A DNA stretch of 64,000 nucleotides from Phycisphaera sp. (GTDB lineage Bacteria > Planctomycetota > Phycisphaerae > Phycisphaerales > UBA1924), in the NCBI GenBank assembly GCA_025916675.1, contig CP098402.1:2475205-2539204 (forward strand). Reading direction: 5' to 3'. The position numbers were made by a program, and so were the translations under genes. The notes under the pieces were generated by a model. That model searched no databases. It was not told the DNA's origin and worked only from the letters and a program-made list of their open reading frames with translations. Positions 7,574 to 15,662 of the stretch are shown here, one piece after another; the stretch's first letter is position 1, and each line of letters starts with the position of its first letter.

Positions 7574-9121
7574 ATGGCAATCGCAACCAACGGCCCCGCA
7601 TCCGCTCGCTCGCCGTCCCACCGGCCCATCGGCCCGTGGGTCGTCGCCGCGTTCATCGCAAGCGCTGGCCTTCCCGCGGCGCACGCCCAGACCGGCTGCC
7701 CGCTCGAAGAGACCTTCAACATTGCACGCGACTACAGGCAGGACGCCAGCCCGCGGACTCCGGTCATCGCCGACTTCGATCGCGACGGCCTGAACGACAT
7801 CGCGACCACCCTGTACGCACCCAGTGCTGATGCGGTAAGCGTCATGCTCGCGGCGGACCGGTGCGACTTCAGGCTCCCGCAGGCGTATGGGGTTGGCACG
7901 CGGCCCAGCGGGCTCGCGGCGGGCGACCTCGACGGCGACGGCTGGCCAGATCTCGTCGCGTCCAACAGCGAAAGCCAGGACGTCTCGATCCTCTTCAACG
8001 ACCGCAGCGGGGGCTTCGGGCTGCAGGTCCGCCGCGGCGTCGGCGTCCGGCCGTTCGAGGTCATGCTCGCCGACATCGACACCGATGGCGATCTGGACAT
8101 CTGGACCGCGAACCTGAACGACCGAACGATCGGGGTGCTGCTCAACGACGGCGCTGGGAGCTTCACGCCAGGGCCGGTGTACGATGCTGGTGAGGATCCC
8201 CGCGCGATGATCGCCGCGGACTTCACCGGCGACGGCCTGCCCGACATCGCCGTCGCCAACACGGGCGCGGGTCAGATCCGCGTGTTCGAGAACGACGGCG
8301 TGGGCGGGTTCAGCCAGAGCGTGTGGGACGTCGGCAATCGGGTGTTCTACCTCGATGCGGCCGACTTCGACCTCGACGGCGATCTGGACATCGTCTCGTC
8401 GACGCTGGACGATGGTTCGATACGGTTCTTGTACAACAACGGTGATGGGACCTTCGATCAGCAGCTCGTCCGAAATGTGGGGACCACGCTGTACGGAATC
8501 CGGGCTGGCGACTTCACCGGTGATGGCCTCCCGGACGTCGGAGTCGTGGACAGCACCCAGGGCAGGGTCCACCTGGTAGAAAATGATCTGTCACCAACGC
8601 TCGGTGCCGTCGTGAGCTTTGACGCGGGCGCGGGCGCGTTTTCGATGGCGGCCGGCAATCTGTCCGGGGGTGATCGCCTCGATCTTGTTGTCGCCAACGA
8701 GATCGATGGCACGGTGAGCGTGCTCCTGAGCCGGTGCGATGCCGTGGGGACGATCCTCGAGCACCCGGCCTCCCAGTTGCTGGAGTATCCGGGGCGTTCC
8801 GGAGTGCGGTTCACGGTTGTCGTGGCCGGCAGCGCCGAGTACCAGTGGCACCGAGGCGGAATCCCCTTAGACGATGGGAGCGGCGTATCGGGAACACGGT
8901 CCGAGACACTCCGGGTCGACGTTGATGTCACGAGAGCCACGGCGGAGAACGTCGGTGAGTACGACGTCGTGGTGACAACACCGCGTGGGAGCGTGACCAG
9001 CGAATCCGCGGTGCTTGCCGTGCGTCCCAACCCGTGCCCGGGCGATATCGATGGCGACGGCGAACTGACCATCTTCGACTTCCTGGCGTTCCAGACGCTG
9101 TTCGGGTCGGGCTGCCCATAG
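7574..9121 (+). CDS. Secreted FG-GAP/VCBS repeat protein with Ig-like domain and GC-type dockerin tag
   Basis: A 515-residue exported protein. The AAGGAGA Shine-Dalgarno sequence 8 nt upstream fixes the ATG at 7574. A signal peptide ends at about residue 38 (AHA before QTG). About seven FG-GAP repeats follow, each with a calcium-binding-type loop (DFDRDGLND, DLDGDGWPD, DIDTDGDLD, DFTGDGLPD and others), together likely forming a beta propeller at residues 45-400. An Ig-like segment (EYQWHRGGIPL to YDVVVTTPRG) precedes a single C-terminal tag with DIDGDGELTIFDFLAFQ between cysteines. That tag is the GC-type dockerin anchor found on many exported Phycisphaerales proteins. The ligand is unknown. 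Confidence 0.85.
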   Translation: MAIATNGPASARSPSHRPIGPWVVAAFIASAGLPAAHAQTGCPLEETFNIARDYRQDASPRTPVIADFDRDGLNDIATTLYAPSADAVSVMLAADRCDFRLPQAYGVGTRPSGLAAGDLDGDGWPDLVASNSESQDVSILFNDRSGGFGLQVRRGVGVRPFEVMLADIDTDGDLDIWTANLNDRTIGVLLNDGAGSFTPGPVYDAGEDPRAMIAADFTGDGLPDIAVANTGAGQIRVFENDGVGGFSQSVWDVGNRVFYLDAADFDLDGDLDIVSSTLDDGSIRFLYNNGDGTFDQQLVRNVGTTLYGIRAGDFTGDGLPDVGVVDSTQGRVHLVENDLSPTLGAVVSFDAGAGAFSMAAGNLSGGDRLDLVVANEIDGTVSVLLSRCDAVGTILEHPASQLLEYPGRSGVRFTVVVAGSAEYQWHRGGIPLDDGSGVSGTRSETLRVDVDVTRATAENVGEYDVVVTTPRGSVTSESAVLAVRPNPCPGDIDGDGELTIFDFLAFQTLFGSGCP

Positions 9122-9618
9122 AGACGCGGCCACCCGAGCCGCACGAACTTCCACACGGGGACCATCGCGGTTGCTCGTGCTGGTGGTCAGTAGGGCTTTG
9201 GTTCTTCGCCGCTCGGCGGAGCCGAAGACGGCTGCGCCAGCGCTCGCCCAACGGGATTGTTTTGAGCGCTCGCGTTGCTCGCTTACGGGCTACCGCCCGG
9301 GCCGCAGAAGCGGCCGCGCCTCTCGCATGCGCTCTCGCTCGAAGACTCGCTCGGCGGATGCTTCGGCGTCAAGAGCCCTTGGCGCACGATTGGGTCTTGG
9401 ACGTTTGCGACGGGACATCCGCACCAGCCCGTCTTCGGGCGCAGGGCGCATGTCCCCGGCGCGGCCCGCAAGGGCCCGGCCGCTCATGCGGCCGCAAGCG
9501 AGCAACGCGAGCGCTCAAAACAAACAAACTTGGTGCAGCTCTGGCGCAGCCGTCTTCGGCTCCGCCAGAGCGTCGAACAATCAAGAACAATCGATAGCAC
9601 GGCTCGAAGAACAGCGCC
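9122..9618. other. 497-bp convergent intergenic region filled by an inverted-repeat element
   Basis: It lies between the stops of the FG-GAP gene (+) and the LuxR gene (-). I see no coding potential. Most of it is the element described at 9215-9566, whose interior of about 210 bp has further small hairpins. Confidence 0.6.
9215..9566. repeat. Long two-block inverted repeat, MITE-like or RNA-forming
   Basis: Two blocks are repeated in perfect inverted order: 26 bp at 9215-9240 against 9541-9566, and 27 bp at 9258-9284 against 9496-9522. They are separated by 17 and 18 nt on the two sides. The outer block itself contains AGCCG-CGGCT hairpins. The interior (9285-9495) carries weaker palindromes, including GGGACAT...ATGTCCC. 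The structure is compatible with a non-autonomous terminal-inverted-repeat element or a long structured transcript end. I see no transposase and no obvious target-site duplication. Confidence 0.75.
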
Positions 9619-10509
9619 CTACACCCGCTTCAACTTCCCCGCCTCGGCCGTCAGCCCCGCTCGCATCGCGTACCGTGCCATCTGCACGCGGTTGCTCGTG
9701 TTCAGCTTCTTGTGGATCGCGTCGCAGTGCCGCTCGACCGTGCGTGGGCTGCGGCCGAGGGACTCGGCGATCTCGCGGGTGGCCATGCCCTGGCCGATGA
9801 GGGCGAGCACCTCGAGCTCGCGCGCCGTCAGGGCCGAGAGCGCGCCCAGTTCGGCCAGCATGGGTGCGAACGTGGTGAAACGCTGCGCGGCCGTGACGGT
9901 GCTCGCCCCGGGCCGTTCTTCCGATCGGGTCGTCTCCGATCGGGTTCCTGTTGGATCGAAGCGGCCCTCGACCGCGAGCACCAGGAACCGTGGCTCAAGA
10001 CCGGCATCGATCGGCAGCGGCCACACGTCGCACTGCACCTGCCGGCCCTCGTGGATGAAGTGCAGCACCGTCGGGTGGCGCTCCGCCGCCGCGGTGCGCA
10101 CCGCCTCGGCACCAACGCGCGCCCACACGCCCTTGCGCGCGGTCGACGTGGCCTTGTGGGAACCCGAACTCGGCCGGTCGCTGGCCGTCGCGCCCTCTGC
10201 CGAACCCGGCGGCACGGTCAGCGCGGTAAACCGGTGGTTGCTCTTGAGCGTGCGGCCTTGCCCGTCGACGATGGCCAAGCCGAGCGCGGGCTCGTGCTCG
10301 AGCAAGCCGATCAGGGCCGCGATGGGGTGCCGGTCCAGCGGATTCGACGACGGCTTGGGCTCGGTCTGCACGGACGACGCGGCCGGACGGTCCAGCGGGC
10401 GGGCGGCGGGCCTGGCGGTCTGCCAAGGCACGCCACCTGAGCCGGGATCACTCGGGCCATGCTGCCCAGAAGAACCCGGCGGTGGGGTATTGGACGGACG
10501 TTCGGCCAT
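9619..10509 (-). CDS. LuxR-family transcriptional regulator without a receiver domain
   Basis: A 296-residue DNA-binding regulator. Residues 1-60 are Pro/Ser/Gly-rich and probably disordered. Residues 65-195 resemble a PAS-like sensor domain (ALGLAIVDGQGRTLKSNHRF to PRFLVLAVEG). The last 65 residues are a LuxR/GerE helix-turn-helix (LTARELEVLALIGQGM, REIAESLGRSPRTVERH). There is no phosphoacceptor receiver domain. GGAGG 6 nt before the ATG at 10509 supports this start, and the longer in-frame ATG at 10548 lies next to the -10 box, upstream of the likely transcript start. The signal sensed and the targets are unknown. Confidence 0.8.
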   Translation of the reverse strand: MAERPSNTPPPGSSGQHGPSDPGSGGVPWQTARPAARPLDRPAASSVQTEPKPSSNPLDRHPIAALIGLLEHEPALGLAIVDGQGRTLKSNHRFTALTVPPGSAEGATASDRPSSGSHKATSTARKGVWARVGAEAVRTAAAERHPTVLHFIHEGRQVQCDVWPLPIDAGLEPRFLVLAVEGRFDPTGTRSETTRSEERPGASTVTAAQRFTTFAPMLAELGALSALTARELEVLALIGQGMATREIAESLGRSPRTVERHCDAIHKKLNTSNRVQMARYAMRAGLTAEAGKLKRV

Positions 10510-10548
10510 GGAAGGCCTCCGACGCCGGTCGTGGACCCGGGTACCCAT

Positions 10549-10577
10549 AGTGTAACGCGGATCCGGGAATCCTGCAA
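10549..10577 (-). promoter_or_regulatory. Sigma-70-type promoter of the LuxR gene
   Basis: On the minus strand, TTGCAG and TACACT are separated by exactly 17 bp. The predicted transcript start, near 10542, lies downstream of the ATG at 10548 and so excludes it as the start codon. The leader is about 33 nt. Confidence 0.6.
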
Positions 10578-10629
10578 GGGTAATTTGCCCATCTTCGCGT
10601 CGATTGCTCGAAACACCCGCCCTAAGCCC

Positions 10630-11292
10630 TTACGAAAAGCGGGTTTGCAGCAAGGCCAGCAGAGCCTCGAACACCTCGTCCTCGGGCCGCGACCCGTCCA
10701 GGCGGGCGTAGCGGTCGGGCTGGGCGTCCACCTGGGCGAGGTATCCGGCCCGCACCTTAGCGTGGAAGGCGGCCCCCTTGGCCTCCATCCGGTCGAGCAG
10801 CAGCCCCAGCCGGGCGGCGGCGGTGGCCTCGTCGGCGTCGAAGACGATGTTCAGGTCGGGCTCGGCGTGCGGCTCGGCCCCATGCGTGACGACCTTGGCC
10901 ACCGCCAGGATGTCGGCCTCGCTCAGCCCCCCCGCCGCCCCTTGGTAGGCCAGCGTCGACGCCACGAACCGGTCGGCCAGCACCACCTTGCCCTTGGCCA
11001 GCGCCGGCGCGATGCGCTCGGCCACGAGCTGGGCCCGGCTGGCCATGTAGAGCAGCATCTCGCACCGCACGTCCATGGCCGCCTGCCGATGGTCGAGCAG
11101 CACGTCGCGGATCGCCTCGCCCGCGGCCGTGCCCCCGGGCTCGCGCACGGTGATGACCTCGATGGCCGCACCCTTGAGCAGCGCCTCGAGCCGGCGGAGC
11201 TGGGTGCTCTTGCCCGAGCCGTCGGGGCCCTCGAAGACGAGGAACGTGCCGCGGAGGGCGGGGAGCCAGGGTGGAGCGGTGGGCTCTGGCAT
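10630..11292 (-). CDS. tmk: Thymidylate kinase
   Basis: A 220-residue cytoplasmic kinase that phosphorylates dTMP to dTDP with ATP, an essential step of DNA precursor synthesis. The P-loop GPDGSGKST lies near residues 21-29, the DRF motif (ADRFVASTLAYQG) marks the nucleotide-binding site, and REPGGT is the typical substrate-binding element. Length is normal. A short Pro-rich stretch precedes the core. A TACACT hexamer ends 7 nt before the ATG with no Shine-Dalgarno sequence, suggesting a leaderless transcript. Confidence 0.93.
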   Translation of the reverse strand: MPEPTAPPWLPALRGTFLVFEGPDGSGKSTQLRRLEALLKGAAIEVITVREPGGTAAGEAIRDVLLDHRQAAMDVRCEMLLYMASRAQLVAERIAPALAKGKVVLADRFVASTLAYQGAAGGLSEADILAVAKVVTHGAEPHAEPDLNIVFDADEATAAARLGLLLDRMEAKGAAFHAKVRAGYLAQVDAQPDRYARLDGSRPEDEVFEALLALLQTRFS

Positions 11293-11299
11293 GGGGGCC

Positions 11300-11305
11300 A
11301 GTGTA
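11300..11305 (-). promoter_or_regulatory. -10-like TACACT for a leaderless tmk start
   Basis: On the minus strand TACACT ends 7 nt before the tmk ATG. There is no ribosome binding site in that gap and no obvious -35. Confidence 0.4.
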
Positions 11306-11318
11306 GACGGGGCCCGGC

Positions 11319-12686
11319 CTATGGCGTGCCGCCATGTCGCATGCGACGTTCCTGCATAAGCCGCCTCGCATCGAGTTGATCTTCCCGGGTCGGCATGTCG
11401 ATCTGCCCCAGCAGCGTTTGCAACTTGGCATCAAACCGTTCCAGCGGGGTGTCGTCCTGCTGGGTGGGGTCGAAGGACCACCAGGACGCACCGAGCCACG
11501 CAGCGGCCGAGTCATCGATGCTGGGCACAAACCATGTATCACCAAAGATGTTCTTCGCACGACGCACCAGGAACGTGTCGGCATCGATCCACAACGTGTC
11601 CGTGCCACCATAGCGATTCTGGCCTTGCAGTTGGTACGTCCTGTGGCCAAGAAACTCAACCTCGCCAACGAACTCGGAAACATCGGACCTTGTGAGCGGC
11701 GAGCCCCAGTGCTCAGTCGGAAACAGTGCGCCAGCGACATCATGGTGTACGCTGGCCAACGCGAGGCCAAGCCGGCCCGGCAGTTCGATGCCGCGATCTT
11801 CGGTGACCGACCACCAATCCTTGAGTATGCCGTCGGGGCCACGCCAGGCAACCTTCCGCATCCAGTCGGAGTGCGCATGGGGATGGCGATCGCGTTGTTC
11901 ATAGCGGAACAACCCCGGCTCTTGCATCCCAGTCACGAACAGGTCGTACGGGTGCGGGCCGACGCCAGGCAGGTTCACGTGGATCCCGTAGTCCATATAC
12001 CGCTCACACCGCTCGTAGGCCAGCAGCGACCGAGCGACGATAGCGGCCGCCACGTGCTCGCTCGGCAGCCCCCCATCCAGCCGGTCACTGGCAAGAACGC
12101 AGAACCACACCGCTGCTTCCTCATCGAATTCATCTTCGGCGTTGGCCAGCATCTTCAGTCCCTGGCGTCGGAGCAGCCACCGCTCCCAGGGCCACAACTT
12201 GCCGTCGACCCATGTGGGATTGGTGCTCGACCCCTTGGGACCATATGGGGTGGCACGGCTTCGGACGCCCACTTCATCCCGGACGGCATTGTCTACCCCG
12301 CCGGTGGCACCCGGACGATCGAATGCGTCTACATGAGGCAGCAGGGCGATCAGCACGAGATCAGGTGCCGCGGCCCACCAACCACGGCTGCGCACGGCAG
12401 GCCCGGTATGGCTCGCATACGACCCGACAACTAGCACCACTGCCAGCACGGCGAACCGCCACCGCCGCCGCGTCTTGCGCAGCCGTCGCTCCTTTTCGAT
12501 CGCTCGCCCGCACTCCGGGCACGTCCACCCACCGCCCTCGGCCTCTGGCACGCCCTCCATGCCATACCAGCACTTGGGGCACCGCCGCCGTTCGCGCGAG
12601 CGATCCCACAGCAGTGCCCACGCCAGGAGCGCGAGCCCCAAGGCCAGCAGCGACCACGCCAATACGACGAAGATCCAATCGACCAT
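11319..12686 (-). CDS. Membrane protein with a zinc ribbon, unknown function
   Basis: A 455-residue protein. A transmembrane helix at the N-terminus (IFVVLAWSLLALGLALLAW) is followed by a zinc ribbon made of CPKC and CPEC about 20 residues apart, then a second transmembrane helix (FAVLAVVLVVGSYA). The remaining 350 residues look soluble, Trp-rich and extracytoplasmic. Zinc ribbon plus membrane anchor plus large variable domain is common in Planctomycetota hypothetical proteins. I chose the ATG at 12686 over a TTG three codons upstream. It lies 26 bp upstream of tmk on the same strand and may be co-transcribed with it. Confidence 0.65.
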   Translation of the reverse strand: MVDWIFVVLAWSLLALGLALLAWALLWDRSRERRRCPKCWYGMEGVPEAEGGGWTCPECGRAIEKERRLRKTRRRWRFAVLAVVLVVGSYASHTGPAVRSRGWWAAAPDLVLIALLPHVDAFDRPGATGGVDNAVRDEVGVRSRATPYGPKGSSTNPTWVDGKLWPWERWLLRRQGLKMLANAEDEFDEEAAVWFCVLASDRLDGGLPSEHVAAAIVARSLLAYERCERYMDYGIHVNLPGVGPHPYDLFVTGMQEPGLFRYEQRDRHPHAHSDWMRKVAWRGPDGILKDWWSVTEDRGIELPGRLGLALASVHHDVAGALFPTEHWGSPLTRSDVSEFVGEVEFLGHRTYQLQGQNRYGGTDTLWIDADTFLVRRAKNIFGDTWFVPSIDDSAAAWLGASWWSFDPTQQDDTPLERFDAKLQTLLGQIDMPTREDQLDARRLMQERRMRHGGTP

Positions 12687-12771
12687 ACCGCTCAATATAC
12701 CACAAATCGGCGCTCAGCGCCCCGGCATCTGCTGAAATCGATCCTGGACAGCGTTGGTGCCGGTTCGGCGG

Positions 12772-12777
12772 TATCCT
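12772..12777 (+). promoter_or_regulatory. -10-like TATCCT for a leaderless start at 12786
   Basis: TATCCT ends 8 nt before the ATG of the first gene in the ATP-grasp operon. No good Shine-Dalgarno sequence or -35 is visible. Confidence 0.35.
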
Positions 12778-12785
12778 GATGGGCA

Positions 12786-13586
12786 ATGGCCGAAGGCGAA
12801 ATCGTCGTATTGCTCGTCCACGCCGTGGTGGCCATCGCCGCCTGGTGGAAGTGGCTGCGCGGTGTACTGGGGCCCAAGACCCTGGGCCGGCCCGGGCCGG
12901 GCAGGTTCGCGTTGTGCCTGGCGCCGGGCGTGGCGATGGGCGTGCTCATCGGCCTGCTGGGGGCGTTCGCCGCGTCCGACGTCGTCAACACGATCTACAT
13001 GGCCTTCTACGCCGTCATGGGGGCCGCGTGGATCGGCGTGTTCTGCTGGCTCGTCGGCCTGATGGGCGTGCACCCGCAGGGCGACGTGGGCGAGCGGCGC
13101 AACAGCGCGGCCGCCATCCTGCTGCTCGGCGCGGTCGTGGGCATGAGCTGCGCGTTCGCGGGCAGCAACTTCGGCGACGGGCCGGGCTGGTGGGTCGTGG
13201 CGTTCTGCGCCGCCATCAGCATGGGCACCGTGCTCGCGCTCTGGGGGCTGGTGGGCCTGTGCACCAACGCGGTCGAGGCCATCACCATCGAGCATGACAC
13301 CCCGACGGCCGTGCGGTGTGGCCTGCTGCTGGCGGCACTCGGCATCGTGATGGGGCGAGCCGCCGCGGGCGATTGGATCGACGTGCCGCTCACGCTGGTC
13401 GACTTCCTGCGCTTCGGCTGGCCGGCCCTCGCGCTGGCCGGCGCGGAGGTCTTCGTCGGGTTGGCGATGCGCCCGCGACCGAACCTGCCGCCGATTCCGT
13501 TGCCGCTGTTCTTCCGCGGCGCGCTGCCGGGCACGGCGTATGTTGGCCTGGCCATCGGCGCGGTGCTGCTGGCGGGGTGGTGGTGA
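12786..13586 (+). CDS. Polytopic membrane protein, unknown, first gene of ATP-grasp operon
   Basis: A 266-residue protein with about seven or eight hydrophobic segments (for example LVHAVVAIAAWW, VAMGVLIGLLGAFAA, AAILLLGAVVGMS, GLAIGAVLLAGWW) and short charged loops. I recognise no family. Its TGA stop shares a base with the ATG of the ATP-grasp gene, so the two are translationally coupled and probably act together. The protein could anchor or supply the ligase at the membrane; this is inference. Confidence 0.6.
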   Translation: MAEGEIVVLLVHAVVAIAAWWKWLRGVLGPKTLGRPGPGRFALCLAPGVAMGVLIGLLGAFAASDVVNTIYMAFYAVMGAAWIGVFCWLVGLMGVHPQGDVGERRNSAAAILLLGAVVGMSCAFAGSNFGDGPGWWVVAFCAAISMGTVLALWGLVGLCTNAVEAITIEHDTPTAVRCGLLLAALGIVMGRAAAGDWIDVPLTLVDFLRFGWPALALAGAEVFVGLAMRPRPNLPPIPLPLFFRGALPGTAYVGLAIGAVLLAGWW

Positions 13587-14842
13587 TGCCGGTTGTCACC
13601 GAAGCCGCGCCATTGTCGGACACCACGCCGTGGCGCGTCGGCGAGCCCCTGCCGGTGCACGAAGTCGCGTCCCTCCGTCGCGAGATGGCGCTCTCGCACT
13701 TCAAGTGGGATCCGCAGGTCGGCGACACCACGGTGCTAGGCGATCGGCCGATCATCCTGGCGCGCCGCGCATGGCGTGAGTTGGAGCAATTGGCCGAGGC
13801 CTTGGATACCGAATTGCTCGCGGCCGAGGCGGAAATCCTGCACCGGCCCGAACTGCTGGGCACGCTGGGCCTGCCGCGACCGATCACCAGGCTGCTCCAA
13901 CGAGCCACGGCGCACCCGCGCGGCCCGCGTGTCACGAGATACGACTTCCACCACACCCAGGACGGGTGGCGCGTGAGCGAGGCCAACAGCGACGTGCCCG
14001 GCGGGTACGTCGAGGCGTCGGCCTACACGCGGCTCGTCGCCGATCGCTTCGGCCTCGAACCCACCGGCGATCCGGCTGCCGCGCTGGTCGATACCGTTGC
14101 GCGAGGCATGGGACCGCACGGCCCGGTCGCCCTCGTCCACGCCACGGCGTACAGCGATGATGCGCAGGTAATGCACCTGCTCGCTCGCGCGTTCGCCGAT
14201 CGTGGGACCCACGCGGTCGTGTGCGGGCCGGCGACACTGCCATCGCCGTGCGCGCACGCACTGCGGTTCTTCCCCGCCGAGTGGCTGCCGGCCCTGGGGC
14301 GCAAGTCGGGCTGGCAGCGGCACTTCATCGACGACGCGCTGCCCCAGACCAACCCCGCCACGGCCCTGGTGTCCCAGAGCAAGCGGTGGACGCTGCTGTG
14401 GGACCGCCTCCGCACGCCACTGCCGGCATGGCGCGCCCTGTGCCCGCCAGCGCACGAGGTCGAGCCGCTCACCGAACCGTTGCACAAGGGCCGAGTGTAC
14501 AAGCCCGCGCTCGGGCGCGTGGGCGAGGGCGTGATCTTGGCAGCGAACGACCGGCCGCCCGCGCACGATCGCGAGGCTCGCCGGTCGCGCCGCGCCCTGC
14601 GCGCCGATCGCGCACACCGCACCGCCGGCTTGCCCGGCCGCTGGCTGGCCCAGGATCGCTTCACACCTGCGGGCATCACCGACGCGAATGGGATCGAACG
14701 CGCGGTCTGTCTGGGCGTGTACGTGATCGATGGCACCGCCGCGGGCGTGTACGGGCGCGTGGCAACCGGCGAGATTGTCGACCAGGCCGCCATCGACACG
14801 CCCGTGCTCTTGGAGCCCGAGGGAGGCACGCCATGGCGATGA
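13586..14842 (+). CDS. Glutathionylspermidine synthase-like ATP-grasp ligase
   Basis: A 418-residue enzyme resembling the synthetase domain of glutathionylspermidine synthase (GSP_synth; YgiC/YjfC type), which joins a carboxylate to an amine through an acyl-phosphate. Visible marks are SEANSDVPGGYVEAS (equivalent to the E-N-D-P segment of the family), KRWTLLWD, the glycine-rich ATP loop YKPALGRVGEGVIL, WLAQDRF, and a C-terminal strand region ending in IDTPVLLEPE. There is no amidase domain like that of E. coli Gss. Length is close to the 380-400 of stand-alone members. The gene overlaps its upstream neighbour by one base and its downstream neighbour by 10. Substrates are unknown; related proteins are suspected to make peptide-like bonds rather than true glutathionylspermidine. 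Confidence 0.8.
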   Translation: MPVVTEAAPLSDTTPWRVGEPLPVHEVASLRREMALSHFKWDPQVGDTTVLGDRPIILARRAWRELEQLAEALDTELLAAEAEILHRPELLGTLGLPRPITRLLQRATAHPRGPRVTRYDFHHTQDGWRVSEANSDVPGGYVEASAYTRLVADRFGLEPTGDPAAALVDTVARGMGPHGPVALVHATAYSDDAQVMHLLARAFADRGTHAVVCGPATLPSPCAHALRFFPAEWLPALGRKSGWQRHFIDDALPQTNPATALVSQSKRWTLLWDRLRTPLPAWRALCPPAHEVEPLTEPLHKGRVYKPALGRVGEGVILAANDRPPAHDREARRSRRALRADRAHRTAGLPGRWLAQDRFTPAGITDANGIERAVCLGVYVIDGTAAGVYGRVATGEIVDQAAIDTPVLLEPEGGTPWR

Positions 14843-15630
14843 CCCAGCAGATGATGTTCGACGCCTGGATCCCGGCCGATTCCCCATGGTCGGCGTGGGC
14901 CAAGCCCGTGGTGTTCGCCGCGATGGACTTCCCCGAGCGTCAGGAAATGGAACGCGTGAGCCTCGATTCGCCACCGCGATGGTCGTGGCTGCCTTCCGGC
15001 CCGCCGCCCATGCCCAGCACCGCCTGGGTGGTCGACCTCGAGGGCGACCTCTCGGCGCTCACCGGGGCGCTCCTGGCCGCCAGGGGCTACCGGCCCGTGC
15101 CGCTGTTCAACGGCTCGCCCGCGCCCCGCGGTACACGCGGGGCCATCGACACCCGCAAGATGGAACACCTGCTGGCCAACCTGGCCGACGACCTGGCACG
15201 CGCCAACGCCGGCACGATCGCCGCCGACGCGCCGCCGGTGTTCCTGCTCGACAACCGCCGCATGCGTCCCGCGCCGCCGGGCCCGGGCAAATACGACAAC
15301 CGCTGGATGGCCTTCCCGCAGGACTTCCCATCGGCCCGGTACCTCGCCGAGCACGGCATAAGCCGGGCGGTCGTGGTGCAAGAACGCGACCGCCAGCCCG
15401 CCGAGGACCTCCGCCATGTGCTGCTGCGCTGGCAGCGGGCGGGCATCGCGATGGAGCGGCTCTCGATCGTGGGCTCGCCCGACCCCGAAGCCTTCACGGT
15501 GCGCAAGCCGAACCGCTTCCGCTGGGCCCTGCACCGTGCGCTGGCCATCGCCAACCTCCGCCGCAGCTCGGCCGGCGGCTTCGGTGGCGTGGTGCCCACG
15601 CCGAGCGAAGGCGGCAGCGGGTTTGGATAG
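14833..15630 (+). CDS. Unknown 265-residue protein, third gene of ATP-grasp operon
   Basis: No signal peptide or membrane segment is visible. The central part alternates strands and helices (STAWVVDLEGDLSALTGALL, GYRPVPLFNGSPAP, PPVFLLDNRRM, ISRAVVVQERD, ERLSIVGSPDPE), suggesting an alpha/beta fold with two halves. The C-terminus is Gly/Ser-rich. I recognise no family. The ATG at 14833 overlaps the end of the ATP-grasp gene by 10 bp; a second ATG at 14839 forms an ATGA with that stop. Such tight coupling argues that it works in the same pathway, as partner or substrate-supplying enzyme. Confidence 0.6.
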   Translation: MAMTQQMMFDAWIPADSPWSAWAKPVVFAAMDFPERQEMERVSLDSPPRWSWLPSGPPPMPSTAWVVDLEGDLSALTGALLAARGYRPVPLFNGSPAPRGTRGAIDTRKMEHLLANLADDLARANAGTIAADAPPVFLLDNRRMRPAPPGPGKYDNRWMAFPQDFPSARYLAEHGISRAVVVQERDRQPAEDLRHVLLRWQRAGIAMERLSIVGSPDPEAFTVRKPNRFRWALHRALAIANLRRSSAGGFGGVVPTPSEGGSGFG

Positions 15631-15662
15631 GGCCGCGATGCACGCGAAGCCCGCGACGCAAA

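Noticed and set aside
9215-9566. Possible integron attC site or CRISPR-related palindrome
   Set aside because: There are no RYYYAAC/GTTRRRY core sites, no integrase and no gene cassette between repeats; the arms are continuous exact blocks.
10507-10548. ATG at 10548 as start of the LuxR regulator
   Set aside because: It lies next to the -10 box of a 17-bp-spaced promoter, upstream of the likely transcript start, while ATG 10509 has a GGAGG ribosome binding site.
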